DNA of 25,560 nt from Bacteroidia bacterium. Its GTDB lineage: Bacteria > Bacteroidota > Bacteroidia > Bacteroidales > Azobacteroidaceae. The stretch spans positions 1 through 25,560 of the forward strand of contig BNTW01000041.1 of assembly GCA_025996895.1 (NCBI GenBank), in the 5' to 3' direction. Shown here one piece after another: positions 15,135 through 23,510 of the stretch. Position 1 is the stretch's first letter. The number at the start of each line of letters is the position of its first letter. The notes below the pieces were generated by a model. The model saw only the letters and a program-made list of their open reading frames with translations, ran no database searches and was not told the DNA's origin. The translations under genes and the position numbers were made by a program.

Positions 15135-16520
15135 CTATTTATTCCAAATGCCTTTTGCACGGTTATTAATCAATTTATTTAGCTGTATCGGTGCCCAAAT
15201 CATGCGTGGAATATAGACCACTACCGGTGCTAAAATCACGCCGGTTGCGCCCCATTTGTTTCCCATCGCCAAAGCAACCGGAATGAGCAACACCATTTCC
15301 ACAATCGAACTGAACAACTGCAATTTGACTTTTCCAATGCCGTTGATGGGATAAATGCTGATATTGAGCCAGCACAACACACAAACATACAGACAAACAG
15401 CCGCCGACATGGGAAATGAAATTGTCAAAATATTTTCCACATCTTTTATCCAATGATTGACCCAAAAGTAATAGACCATCGGCGATAAGGCTAATAATAT
15501 TAATTGAAAGGATAGAATAATGAGAAAAATCTTGTACAAATACGAAACAGTTTTCTTCATCCAAGCATAATCCCCTTTGGCATAAGCGTCTGTAAATGAA
15601 ATCCAATGCGGTATAATGATAATACCCATGATACTGTAGACAAACGAAAACATTCGGAATGCCGCATTATAATTGGTTACTTCCACCGGATTGGTCAGCC
15701 GTTGAATTAAAAACGGCAGAGTTTGCGTAACCAAAAAGGCGGCACAGGTAGCCACAAAAAATTGAATGCCCAAATTCATCATTTTTCCGGCCAACTTAAA
15801 GTCAATATGCCTAATTGACGGTCTCCACGCCTTATAGCGCGTATTGAACAGTACCAAACTCGCAATGATATACACAACGACCGGAGAAAATCCGGTTACC
15901 AATCCCAGCGTAATGAGCGAAGGCGGCGTTGTCTTGGACAAAATGAAAATTCCGGCAAACGTGATTAATTGCCCCAGCATATCCAGAAATGAACTTATTG
16001 CCGGACGCTGGTCGGCCGTAACAACCGGTTTCAACAGATTCAATACAAACGTAAAACAGAAAGACGTTATGGAAATCCAAACCAAGCCGGAAAGTTCGCC
16101 GGCATATTGAGGTGGTACGTTTTTCAGGATTTTTACCCAATCCAAATGCGGATTTATGATACAAAAAGCCGTGAAAACGCCCAGGCAAATCAAAAACACA
16201 ATCGCATACGTCGAACTTACGCATTTTCTGGCTAACTCCGTCTGTCCTTTGGCTTTGGCTTCTGCCAGCTTATTCATCATTCCATTGCCGAAACCGATGT
16301 CGAACAGATTAAGCCAAACAATCATCGAATACAATGTCAGCCAAATACCGTTTCGTTCGGAATTAACATAATTGATTGTCATCGGCACCAACACCAACGA
16401 AACGAGGATAGTAATTCCCTTAATTCCAAAAGACGCAGCTATATTCTTTTTAGTCAATAGGGTACGCTCGTGTCCTTTGTGAAAAAAAACGGATATTTTT
16501 TCTTTGACCGAGCGAATCAT
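15135..16520 (-). CDS. wzx: Wzx-type lipid-linked oligosaccharide flippase
   Basis: The 461-residue protein has about twelve to fourteen predicted membrane helices and begins with a short basic cytosolic stretch. The sequence 'KKNIAASFGIKGITILVSLVLVPMTINYV', followed by 'GIWLTLYSMIVWLNLFDIGFGNGMMNKLAEAKAKG', is typical of the polysaccharide-synthesis branch of the MATE/MVF superfamily. Flippases of this type move undecaprenyl-diphosphate-linked repeat units from the cytosolic to the periplasmic face. It overlaps the Wzc-like gene by 4 nt and precedes wzy by 2 nt, so export and polymerisation genes are coupled. Substrate specificity cannot be read from the sequence. Confidence 0.88.
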   Translation of the reverse strand: MIRSVKEKISVFFHKGHERTLLTKKNIAASFGIKGITILVSLVLVPMTINYVNSERNGIWLTLYSMIVWLNLFDIGFGNGMMNKLAEAKAKGQTELARKCVSSTYAIVFLICLGVFTAFCIINPHLDWVKILKNVPPQYAGELSGLVWISITSFCFTFVLNLLKPVVTADQRPAISSFLDMLGQLITFAGIFILSKTTPPSLITLGLVTGFSPVVVYIIASLVLFNTRYKAWRPSIRHIDFKLAGKMMNLGIQFFVATCAAFLVTQTLPFLIQRLTNPVEVTNYNAAFRMFSFVYSIMGIIIIPHWISFTDAYAKGDYAWMKKTVSYLYKIFLIILSFQLILLALSPMVYYFWVNHWIKDVENILTISFPMSAAVCLYVCVLCWLNISIYPINGIGKVKLQLFSSIVEMVLLIPVALAMGNKWGATGVILAPVVVYIPRMIWAPIQLNKLINNRAKGIWNK

Positions 16521-18106
16521 GCTTCTTTTTTTCTTCGGATAACGTTTTTTATATAAATCGCCGAAACCGGAAGCAGGATACCTCCCATGAAAATAATCAG
16601 CATGGCGGTTTTCATCAAACTCGGAGAAACCGGCTTGTTGACCACATACGGCGGGTCAATCACCTGCAGTTTGGGCAATAACGTAATTCCGCGCACGGCC
16701 GTTTCTTCCCGCATTTCCAACAAGAAAATATAAACAGTTTGCTGAACTTCCTGATCTCTTTTCAGATTCACGTAATCTTTTTCGATGGTAGGCACTTTAC
16801 CGATTTTAGAATTAAATTCTTTCTCTTTTTTTTTCAAATTATCGACCGTAACCTGCGCCCCTTTTTTCGTGTTATCCAGCGAAATTAACAGGTTTTTCCG
16901 TTGAGCCTCAATGTTTTCGTCAAACGAACGCGCTAATGCACCCTGCATGGTCGCTTTACTCTGCTGATTTCGCAACAACACTTGTTCGTTATACTTACTC
17001 AATACATTCGACATATTTTCGTCGGCAATCGAAAGGCTGTAAGGGATCAATGCGTATTTATTATTTTCGTCTTTCACAAAATCCACAATCATGTTGATAA
17101 TACTCAACTGCGTTTCCGACTGTAGGATTTGTGCTTGCAATTCGCTGTTAAATTTGAGATAATAGGTTACGTCGGCCTCAATATCCGTCAAGTTGTATTT
17201 ATCCTTAAACTCCTGAATATTCCGGTCGGCAGCCATCAGCAGGTTTTCCGTCAAGGCCAAGCGTTCGTCGACAAAACGATTGGTTTTGTCCGAAATTAAA
17301 TTCTTGTCTGTAACATATTCCTTATTATACACCGCAATAATCTCGTTCAGAATTTTTTTTGCAAATGGAACTTCTTCCGTTTTCATTTCCAATACAATGA
17401 AATCCGACGTTTTTTTCGTAAAATTTATTTTTAACAACTCACGATAAATTTGTGCAATATAATCATAGTTTGTATAAGCAATTTTTAAATTCAAAGGCAG
17501 TTCGTATGAATCGAAGTTCGCCGATTTATCAAAAGTGAAATCACCCCAAGAGGTATGAACAGTTGCCGGGAAAGCGGTAATTTCAAACTTTCCAATCGTT
17601 TGCTTTCCTATTTTAGCTTTTATTTGCGTTTTTTCGGGACGGATATTCAAACTGAACGAAATATTTTGGGTAAGTGTATCCGCCATCGCCGAATCGGCCG
17701 AAATAATAATTGGGGATTGGTCATACAAATCGATTTTTATCAATCCGAAACATTTTTTTTGATAATACAACTTATTCAAATCGAAGTTTTTAATCATCTT
17801 CTTAATATATCCTTGCGACGACATTTTCGAGGCTTCGTCTTCAATATTTTCCGAGCCTCGTCCCAGTCCGAAAGCACTCATAAGTGATTGCGATTTTCCC
17901 ATTGAGCCTCCCCCTACGAGCGATTCGTTGTGCCGAAGACTTACCCGCGAAACCACGTTCATCACCGGCGTAGCCGTTTTAAGATAAATAATACCGAGAA
18001 TACCGCAAACGGCCAAACAGATAGCAAAATAATGCCAATGTTTCAACCAATCCTGTATCAATTCCTGTATTTGCTGTGCTTCGCTTTTTGTATTTTGATT
18101 TTCCAT
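16517..18106 (-). CDS. Wzc/Wzz-like polysaccharide co-polymerase without kinase domain
   Basis: The 529-residue inner-membrane protein has a membrane helix near the N-terminus (about 26-46, 'HYFAICLAVCGILGIIYLK') and one near the C-terminus (about 498-520), bracketing a large periplasmic region. Residues about 255-450 are rich in heptad-like sequence ('RFVDERLALTENLLMAADRNIQEFKDKY', 'KKKEKEFNSKIGKVPTIEKDYVNLKRDQE'), the coiled-coil and GNVR-type tail of Wzz/Wzc proteins. The protein ends 'KNVIRRKKEA' just after the second helix: no Walker motifs and no Tyr-rich tail, so it lacks the BY-kinase half of canonical Wzc. It would control chain length and contact the Wza lipoprotein, encoded 4 nt upstream. 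The 4-nt overlap with wzx supports joint expression. Confidence 0.9.
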   Translation of the reverse strand: MENQNTKSEAQQIQELIQDWLKHWHYFAICLAVCGILGIIYLKTATPVMNVVSRVSLRHNESLVGGGSMGKSQSLMSAFGLGRGSENIEDEASKMSSQGYIKKMIKNFDLNKLYYQKKCFGLIKIDLYDQSPIIISADSAMADTLTQNISFSLNIRPEKTQIKAKIGKQTIGKFEITAFPATVHTSWGDFTFDKSANFDSYELPLNLKIAYTNYDYIAQIYRELLKINFTKKTSDFIVLEMKTEEVPFAKKILNEIIAVYNKEYVTDKNLISDKTNRFVDERLALTENLLMAADRNIQEFKDKYNLTDIEADVTYYLKFNSELQAQILQSETQLSIINMIVDFVKDENNKYALIPYSLSIADENMSNVLSKYNEQVLLRNQQSKATMQGALARSFDENIEAQRKNLLISLDNTKKGAQVTVDNLKKKEKEFNSKIGKVPTIEKDYVNLKRDQEVQQTVYIFLLEMREETAVRGITLLPKLQVIDPPYVVNKPVSPSLMKTAMLIIFMGGILLPVSAIYIKNVIRRKKEA

Positions 18107-18110
18107 AACT

Positions 18111-18923
18111 TTACTTTCTTAAAAAGATACTTAAAAAAGAAACGATTACCGATACTGCCGTGAAAGAAATAGACAGCATGGAGTTGCGGTAGGATTCCGC
18201 CGTACCGTAATTGCTTTCGCGCTTGCGGGTTTGATTCGGCTCGACCACCACCAAATCGTTTTGTTGTAGATAGTAATAGGGAGAGGCAAACAAATCCGAT
18301 TTCGTCAAATCAAACTTGACATGTTCGATCGTACCATTGTTGTCCCGGATGAGATATACATTTTTACGGTCGCCGTAAATCGTCAAATCACCGGCGGCAC
18401 CGAGTGCATCCAAAATAGAAATCCGTTCGTCTTTGACTTCGACCGGTCCCGGTTTTATGACTTCACCCAAAACCGTTACCTTAAACGATATAATCCGCAG
18501 ATTGACCACAGGGTCTTCCAAAAACTTGGAAACCAACTGCGTAATCTGTTCAATGGCTTGCGTTTTGGTGAGGCCGCCCAATTGAATTTTCCCGATAACC
18601 GGAAAATTAATCGAGCCGTCTTTTTCGACCATATAAGTTTGAATGGAAGCCGACTGACCGATCGTCGTTTCTCCCGGTGCTAAAAAAGTGGTCATCGGCA
18701 GGTTGAATTGCGCCACATCTTGCTGATTTAAAACCGGTGCTGAAACGGTAATCAACAATTGGTCACTGTTCTTGATAATGGGCTCATAAGCATAATAATT
18801 CTCCGCCCGCAATTGTTGTTGATATTTGTCCAAATCTTGAAAATAGGCCACATCTTTAGGCGTAGTCATACAGGAAAAATAAAAAAGCGGAATCGTTAAA
18901 AGCAGTAAAAATCTAATTTTCAT
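18111..18923 (-). CDS. wza: Wza-like polysaccharide export lipoprotein
   Basis: The 270-residue protein has a lipoprotein signal peptide (MKIRFLLLLTIPLFYFSC) with the acylated Cys at residue 18. It then has a polysaccharide export domain ('NSDQLLITVSAP', 'MVEKDGSINFPVIGKIQLGGLTKTQA') and an SLBB domain ('KVTVLGEVIKPGPVEVKDERISILDALGAAGD'). The C-terminus ends in a hydrophobic helix (about 248-268), matching the short Bacteroidota Wza-like proteins rather than the longer E. coli Wza. It would form the outer-membrane side of the export channel and pair with the Wzc-like protein encoded 4 nt downstream. As the first gene of the tight operon it is preceded by a TATCTTTG box. Confidence 0.92.
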   Translation of the reverse strand: MKIRFLLLLTIPLFYFSCMTTPKDVAYFQDLDKYQQQLRAENYYAYEPIIKNSDQLLITVSAPVLNQQDVAQFNLPMTTFLAPGETTIGQSASIQTYMVEKDGSINFPVIGKIQLGGLTKTQAIEQITQLVSKFLEDPVVNLRIISFKVTVLGEVIKPGPVEVKDERISILDALGAAGDLTIYGDRKNVYLIRDNNGTIEHVKFDLTKSDLFASPYYYLQQNDLVVVEPNQTRKRESNYGTAESYRNSMLSISFTAVSVIVSFLSIFLRK

Positions 18924-18958
18924 CTTATTTTGTTTAATTCATTTTTTCAATTCGGCAA

Positions 18959-18966
18959 CAAAGATA
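18959..18966 (-). promoter_or_regulatory. -7 element of the polysaccharide operon
   Basis: The minus strand reads TATCTTTG, a TAnnTTTG match, 35 nt before the wza ATG. The -33 region (TCGTTTT near 18986-18990) is only a weak match. It is the only obvious promoter upstream of the eight-gene minus-strand operon. Confidence 0.5.
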
Positions 18967-19019
18967 CATTATTATCCAAATATAAAACGAAGAAAAAGGC
19001 AAAATAGTATCTTTTTGAA

Positions 19020-20171
19020 TTAAAACCCGTTGTTTCTCCTGATTTTTATCCGAATCGCGTTTTCTATCGGCTGTTCGCTGATTAATGCCAAGTATCCGCC
19101 ACCGCCTGCGCCCGCCAATTTCCACGCTAAAGCCTGTTTTTTATACGGCTCAACGGCTTCCTGCACTTCGGGCGGAAACATCGCGGGAAACATTTTTACC
19201 TGCGCTTCAAACGATTTTTTTGCCCCTTCGGCAAAACGTTTCAAATCTTGTTCCAAAATACCTTCCCACGCAATATCGGCCGCCTGCGTGAGCGCAAACA
19301 CATTTTCTTTGTTGATGTACGTTTCTTTCAGCAAGTTTGTTCCGGCCGGACGAGGCCACAAAAGAATCAAGGAAATATGATTTTCCAACCACGACAAAAT
19401 CGCTTCGTCCGTAATGGATTCAATTTTGCCCGGCCAATAGGTATTATCGTAATAATGCCGGTTGAGCCCGGGCATGCAGATACCAATGGAATCCTGCGCG
19501 CCCGAAATTTCTTTTCTTCCCGGCTCGTTTTCGTAATGAAAAAGTAGCTGTGCCAATTTTTCAGAGTGCATCACCGGCAGTTCATAAGGCCACAGTTTGG
19601 CGGCTGCATTCCGCGTTGAAGTGCTCATACCGCATCGCTCGTTGAAATCGATGTTTGGCTCTAACGAAATCGTAATCGCCCAGCCGGGTTGAAATTTCGA
19701 CACGTAAGGTTGGTCAATCCATGTACCGGCCAAATCCAAGCGATAAGGCAGACGGGAATTGACGCTGGTGCGAATAGCCGTCGTTGAACGCGCCGGCAAA
19801 CCGCTGTCGGGAATGCGCTTTAAAATTTTATATTCGATACCTAATTTTTTGCAAACGGCTTCCTTGTTGGGTGAATGTCCGTCTTCATTCACAATAAAAA
19901 TATCGGGACGAAAACGAAGAATGTCATCTTCAAAATCCAAAATCCCGGAGCCTTTATTCACCCAGGCGTCGGTAACATGGCGGATTGATTTCACCATATA
20001 CAACCTTTCCTGCTCGCTATTAATCGTTTCGCGCCCTTTCAACTCCCGGATAGTCGCGTCAGAACCGATACCCACATACAAATCGCCATATTGAGCCGCT
20101 TCCCGGAAGAAAGCCACATGTCCGCTGTGCAACAAATCGTAGCAGCCGGATACAAAAATTTTCTTTTTCAC
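19020..20171 (-). CDS. Cytidylyltransferase-like domain fused to a GHMP kinase-like domain
   Basis: The 383-residue protein has an N-terminal nucleotidyltransferase (residues 1-135) with 'GCYDLLHSGH' (HxGH at 15-18), 'GIGSDATIRELKGRETI' and 'RPDIFIVNEDGHS', as in RfaE domain 2, TagD and related transferases. A 'STTAIRTS' motif closes it. From about residue 137 the sequence changes to GHMP kinase features: 'SRLPYRLDLAGTWID' (motif 1), 'GMSTSTRNAA' (motif 2-like) and 'KLAGAGGGGYLALI' (motif 3), resembling HddA-type sugar kinases. A bifunctional enzyme that phosphorylates a sugar and then activates it to an NDP-sugar is the natural inference; the sugar is unknown. The start is GTG at 20171, overlapping the dsbD stop by 4 nt (GTGA). 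It lies 96 bp upstream of wza and could supply a precursor to that operon. Confidence 0.85.
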   Translation of the reverse strand: MKKKIFVSGCYDLLHSGHVAFFREAAQYGDLYVGIGSDATIRELKGRETINSEQERLYMVKSIRHVTDAWVNKGSGILDFEDDILRFRPDIFIVNEDGHSPNKEAVCKKLGIEYKILKRIPDSGLPARSTTAIRTSVNSRLPYRLDLAGTWIDQPYVSKFQPGWAITISLEPNIDFNERCGMSTSTRNAAAKLWPYELPVMHSEKLAQLLFHYENEPGRKEISGAQDSIGICMPGLNRHYYDNTYWPGKIESITDEAILSWLENHISLILLWPRPAGTNLLKETYINKENVFALTQAADIAWEGILEQDLKRFAEGAKKSFEAQVKMFPAMFPPEVQEAVEPYKKQALAWKLAGAGGGGYLALISEQPIENAIRIKIRRNNGF

Positions 20172-22189
20172 TTTGCTTCTTTATTATAATTATCCAATCC
20201 TTTTTTCAGGAAAGCAATGTATTCATCAATATTCGTGTCATAAGCCCGCCACGGTGCAACCGGCCTGCCGTTATTATCAATCAAAACGTAATAGGGCTGA
20301 GCATTGGCACCGAATTTGTGTCGTTGCAAATAACTCCACGTGTCGCCAACTGTCCGCAATTTAATCGTTTTGCCGTACTCTTCAATGATTCGCGGCTCGG
20401 GCAACGGCGTTTTATCATCGACATACAACGAAATCAATACATAATCCTTGTTGATAATGCCTTTCACACGCGGGTCAGACCACACAGAAGCTTCCATCTT
20501 CCGGCAATTCACGCAACCAAAGCCGGTGAAATCAATCAAAACCGGCTTTTTGTTTTTCCGTGCATAATCCATGCCTTCCTCGTAATCGTGGAATTTGGCC
20601 TCGACAACACCTTCATACAAACTGAAATCCTGCGTATATAATGGTGGTGAAAATGCACTGATAGATTTCAGGGGCGCGCCCCATAAGCCGGGTATCATGT
20701 AAACCGAAAAAGCGAAAGAGATGATTGCCAGGAACAACCGCGTAACCGAAATAGCCGGTACATCGTCGTCGTGCGGAAATTTGATTTTTCCCAGCAGATA
20801 AAGACCCAGCAGGGCGAAAATGACAATCCATAAAACCAGAAATACTTCGCGGTCTAAAATATGCCAATGATAAGCCAAATCGGCCACAGACAGGAATTTC
20901 AACGCAAGAGCCAATTCGAGAAATCCAAGCACGATCTTCACTGAGTTGAGCCAGCCACCTGACTTGGGCAAATTTTGCAACAACGAAGGGAAGACGGCAA
21001 ACAATGCGAATGGAATGGCTAAGGCTAACCCGAATCCGAACATGCCGATTGCCGGCCCGACGAGGCTTCCCATGCTGACGGCTTGTACCAACAAGCCACC
21101 GATAATCGGCCCGGTACAAGAAAAGGATACCAGAACCAGCGTAAATGCCATGAAAAAGATACTCAACAATCCGGTCGTTGATTCGGCTTTACTGTCCATT
21201 TTGTTTGTCCAGGAAGAAGGCAAAGTCAATTCAAATGCGCCGAAAAATGAAACGGCAAAGAGGACAAGCAAAGCAAAAAAGATTAAATTAAATAGCGCGC
21301 TTGTCGATAATTCGTTCAATGCACTTGGGCCGAAAATAAGCGTAATTAACAGACCCAGAGCAAGATAAATAACGATAATAGATAAACCGTAAGTAACGGC
21401 GTCCGTAATTGCTTTTTTGCGGTTGGCTTTGGAACGTTTCAGGAAAAAACTAACCGTCATTGGAATAATCGGCCACACACAGGGCGTTAGCAATGCAATG
21501 AAACCGCCGGCAAAACAAAGAAGAAAAATTGACCAGCCCGGTTTATCACTCGAAGTTTCGTTTGTACCGAAATTTTGCAGTTCTTTAATGACCGGTTGCC
21601 AAAGATCTATGCTGTCATCGTAGGTTTGGTTGTCATTGCGGGCCTGACCCGCAATCTCCTGCCCATTCGTTAATGTGTCCGTTTCCTCTTGCTGGGGATT
21701 GCGGGTCAAGCCCGTAATGACAGGACTTTTCGCTATTCCCGCAGGTAAATCTTTTGTCGTAAAGGTAAATTCCTCTTTTCCCGGCAAGCAATATTCGTCG
21801 TTGCAGGTCATATAATCAATATATCCTCGAACGCTGAAATGCGCCGGACCGGTGATTTTCAGTTTTTGCGTAAAAACCGGATTTTCCTTGTACCAGCTGA
21901 TATTCATTCCGAACAAATCGTCGTAAGAAGTCGTTATTACGGCGGAAGTGGTCACTTTTCCGTCTAATTTCGCGCCTTTCACTTCTTCAAAATGGAAAGT
22001 GGTCGCCGTCGGCCCGCCGGGAGGGTGATTTAAGATGTAAAGATGCCACCCCGCGTGTATCGAAGTAGAAAAAACAAGTTCTCCTGTCTCATTGACGGCT
22101 GTCGTCCATTTCACCGGCTCTTGTATCTGGGAAAAAACCGAAGTGCACAAAAAAACCGAAAGAAAGATAGCTTTAAACTTTTTTCGCAT
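20168..22189 (-). CDS. dsbD: Thiol:disulfide interchange protein DsbD
   Basis: The 673-residue inner-membrane protein passes electrons from cytosolic thioredoxin to periplasmic partners. It has a signal peptide (1-20), an N-terminal periplasmic domain with the pair 'CNDEYC' (about 133-138), a membrane domain of about eight helices with cysteines in 'TPCVWP' (about 235) and 'SFSCTGP' (about 354), and a C-terminal thioredoxin domain with 'GFGCVNCRK' (about 558). All six redox cysteines are present. Residues about 156-187 (containing 'VITGLTRNPQ' and 'IAGQARNDN') are encoded by a palindromic element at 21631-21722 inserted in frame in the linker before the first helix. I chose the ATG at 22189, which gives a good signal peptide and follows a TACCTTTG box; the frame continues upstream into the trmD promoter region. 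Confidence 0.93.
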   Translation of the reverse strand: MRKKFKAIFLSVFLCTSVFSQIQEPVKWTTAVNETGELVFSTSIHAGWHLYILNHPPGGPTATTFHFEEVKGAKLDGKVTTSAVITTSYDDLFGMNISWYKENPVFTQKLKITGPAHFSVRGYIDYMTCNDEYCLPGKEEFTFTTKDLPAGIAKSPVITGLTRNPQQEETDTLTNGQEIAGQARNDNQTYDDSIDLWQPVIKELQNFGTNETSSDKPGWSIFLLCFAGGFIALLTPCVWPIIPMTVSFFLKRSKANRKKAITDAVTYGLSIIVIYLALGLLITLIFGPSALNELSTSALFNLIFFALLVLFAVSFFGAFELTLPSSWTNKMDSKAESTTGLLSIFFMAFTLVLVSFSCTGPIIGGLLVQAVSMGSLVGPAIGMFGFGLALAIPFALFAVFPSLLQNLPKSGGWLNSVKIVLGFLELALALKFLSVADLAYHWHILDREVFLVLWIVIFALLGLYLLGKIKFPHDDDVPAISVTRLFLAIISFAFSVYMIPGLWGAPLKSISAFSPPLYTQDFSLYEGVVEAKFHDYEEGMDYARKNKKPVLIDFTGFGCVNCRKMEASVWSDPRVKGIINKDYVLISLYVDDKTPLPEPRIIEEYGKTIKLRTVGDTWSYLQRHKFGANAQPYYVLIDNNGRPVAPWRAYDTNIDEYIAFLKKGLDNYNKEAK
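21631..21722. repeat. Two-hairpin palindromic element inside dsbD
   Basis: TGTCATTGCGGG at the left end is the near-complement of CCCGTAATGACA at the right end. Each end is itself a hairpin (GCGGGCCTGACCCGC and GCGGGTCAAGCCCGT), joined by about 40 bp that begin TCTCCTGCCCATTCGTTAA. The same arrangement, in reverse orientation on the plus strand, occurs at 25137-25226. No transposase and no clear target duplication are visible. With flanks it adds 32 codons and no stop to dsbD. Confidence 0.85.
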
Positions 22190-22201
22190 GGTATTTGTTT
22201 T

Positions 22202-22217
22202 TAATTTTGCAAAGGTA
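22202..22217. promoter_or_regulatory. Abutting divergent -7 elements between dsbD and trmD
   Basis: TAATTTTG (22202-22209, plus strand, toward trmD) is directly followed by CAAAGGTA, which on the minus strand reads TACCTTTG (22217-22210, toward dsbD). Both match TAnnTTTG. Each predicted start site falls within the other promoter's -7 box. -33 matches are weak on both sides. Confidence 0.5.
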
Positions 22218-22244
22218 AAAAAAATATAATAAATATCGCGAAAC

Positions 22245-22916
22245 GTGAGAATTGACATTATTACGGTGCTTCCGGAAATGCTGGAAAACCTTTTCAATTA
22301 TTCTATCTTGAAACGCGCGCAGGACAAAGGACTGGCCGAAATCGTTCTTCACGATTTGCGGGATTATACGCAGGATAAGTACCGGCGCGTCGATGATTAT
22401 CCTTTCGGCGGGCAAGCCGGAATGGTGTTGCAGTGTGAGCCGATAGAGTGCGCCATTTCGTCCTTGAAAGAGCAACGGACGTATGACGAGGTGATTTATA
22501 CTTCGCCCGACGGCGAAACGTTTAATCAGAAAACGGCCAATCAGCTGTCGCTGTCGCAAAACCTAATCATCCTTTGCGGGCATTACAAAGGGATTGATTA
22601 CCGCATTCGCGAGCATTTGATTACCCGCGAAATTTCGATAGGCGATTATGTCCTGACCGGCGGAGAATTGGCGGCGGCCGTGATGTCGGACGCGATTATT
22701 CGGTTAATTCCGGGAGCTATCGGCGACGAACAATCCGCGCTTTCCGATTCGTTTCAGGACAATTTATTAGCTCCGCCGGTTTATACACGTCCCGCTGAAT
22801 ACAAAGGTTGGACAGTTCCTGAGGTGCTGCTTTCAGGGCATGAGGCCAAAATCCGCGAATGGGAATTGCAACAATCCATCGAACGCACAGAAAGGTTACG
22901 ACCGGATTTAGGATAA
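22245..22916 (+). CDS. trmD: tRNA (guanine-N1-)-methyltransferase TrmD
   Basis: The 223-residue enzyme methylates N1 of G37 in tRNAs that read codons needing frame maintenance. The opening '[17 protein letters not shown]' and the SPOUT knot '[17 protein letters not shown]' plus '[16 protein letters not shown]' (about 107-142) are diagnostic, as are '[16 protein letters not shown]' and '[14 protein letters not shown]', which contains the conserved acidic residues near the active site. Length is normal, slightly short of the E. coli enzyme. The start is GTG at 22245; no ATG gives the conserved N-terminus and no Shine-Dalgarno site is seen. Its 3' end overlaps the convergent yigZ-family gene by 9 bp. 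A -7 box at 22202-22209 may drive it. Confidence 0.95.
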   Translation: MRIDIITVLPEMLENLFNYSILKRAQDKGLAEIVLHDLRDYTQDKYRRVDDYPFGGQAGMVLQCEPIECAISSLKEQRTYDEVIYTSPDGETFNQKTANQLSLSQNLIILCGHYKGIDYRIREHLITREISIGDYVLTGGELAAAVMSDAIIRLIPGAIGDEQSALSDSFQDNLLAPPVYTRPAEYKGWTVPEVLLSGHEAKIREWELQQSIERTERLRPDLG

Positions 22917-23504
22917 TAGAATCAACGTTTCGATTTTTTTTAATCGTGCTTTTAATTTTTCCGCTTCGCTTTGACGGATACGCAACGTCATCTCACATTG
23001 ACTGTCAAAAGTTTGCGAAATAATTTGGGGCCGTTCTTCCTTTACGATTTTCATCACGCCGTTGAGAAACGGATAATCAAACGTAAAGCGAATTTCTTCA
23101 TCGATCGTTTTTTCAATCATTTCGGCATGAGCAACGGCCTCTTGTGCAGCAGCGCGGTAAGCAACAATCAATCCGGATGTCCCCAATTTCACACCGCCGA
23201 AATAACGCACCACCACAATCAAAATATCCGTCAATTCGTGGGAATTGATTACGCCTAAAACAGGCTTTCCGGCCGTAGAAGAGGGCTCGCCGTCGTCATT
23301 CACCCGAAATTGCGTGCGGTCTGCTCCGAGCATATACGCCCAGCAGACATGGCGGGCGTCGTAAAATTGTTTCCGGTATTGTGCGACAGTCTCCTTCACC
23401 TGTTCCGGCGTTTGCACCGGAACGGCAAAAGCGATAAATTTACTGCGTTGATCGGTAATAGACCCTTCGGCAACTCCCGCTATCGTTTTATAAACATCGC
23501 TCAT
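22908..23504 (-). CDS. yigZ: YigZ / IMPACT family protein (UPF0029)
   Basis: The 198-residue protein has the UPF0029 N-terminal domain: '[42 protein letters not shown]', '[18 protein letters not shown]' and the signature '[27 protein letters not shown]' (about 97-123). A shorter C-terminal ferredoxin-like domain follows ('[18 protein letters not shown]'). The IMPACT/YigZ family is linked to translation and general control responses, but the bacterial biochemical role is not settled. It starts 6 nt after the proS stop and is probably cotranscribed with it. The tail overlaps trmD by 9 bp on the other strand. Confidence 0.92.
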   Translation of the reverse strand: MSDVYKTIAGVAEGSITDQRSKFIAFAVPVQTPEQVKETVAQYRKQFYDARHVCWAYMLGADRTQFRVNDDGEPSSTAGKPVLGVINSHELTDILIVVVRYFGGVKLGTSGLIVAYRAAAQEAVAHAEMIEKTIDEEIRFTFDYPFLNGVMKIVKEERPQIISQTFDSQCEMTLRIRQSEAEKLKARLKKIETLILLS

Positions 23505-23510
23505 TCAAGA

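Noticed and set aside
21631..21722. Target-site duplication around the dsbD insertion
   Set aside because: Bases on either side (GGT and GGA) do not form a convincing direct repeat, so no transposition mechanism can be claimed.
22190..22297. DsbD start at 22297
   Set aside because: It would run through the trmD start and both -7 boxes; the ATG at 22189 gives a normal signal peptide.
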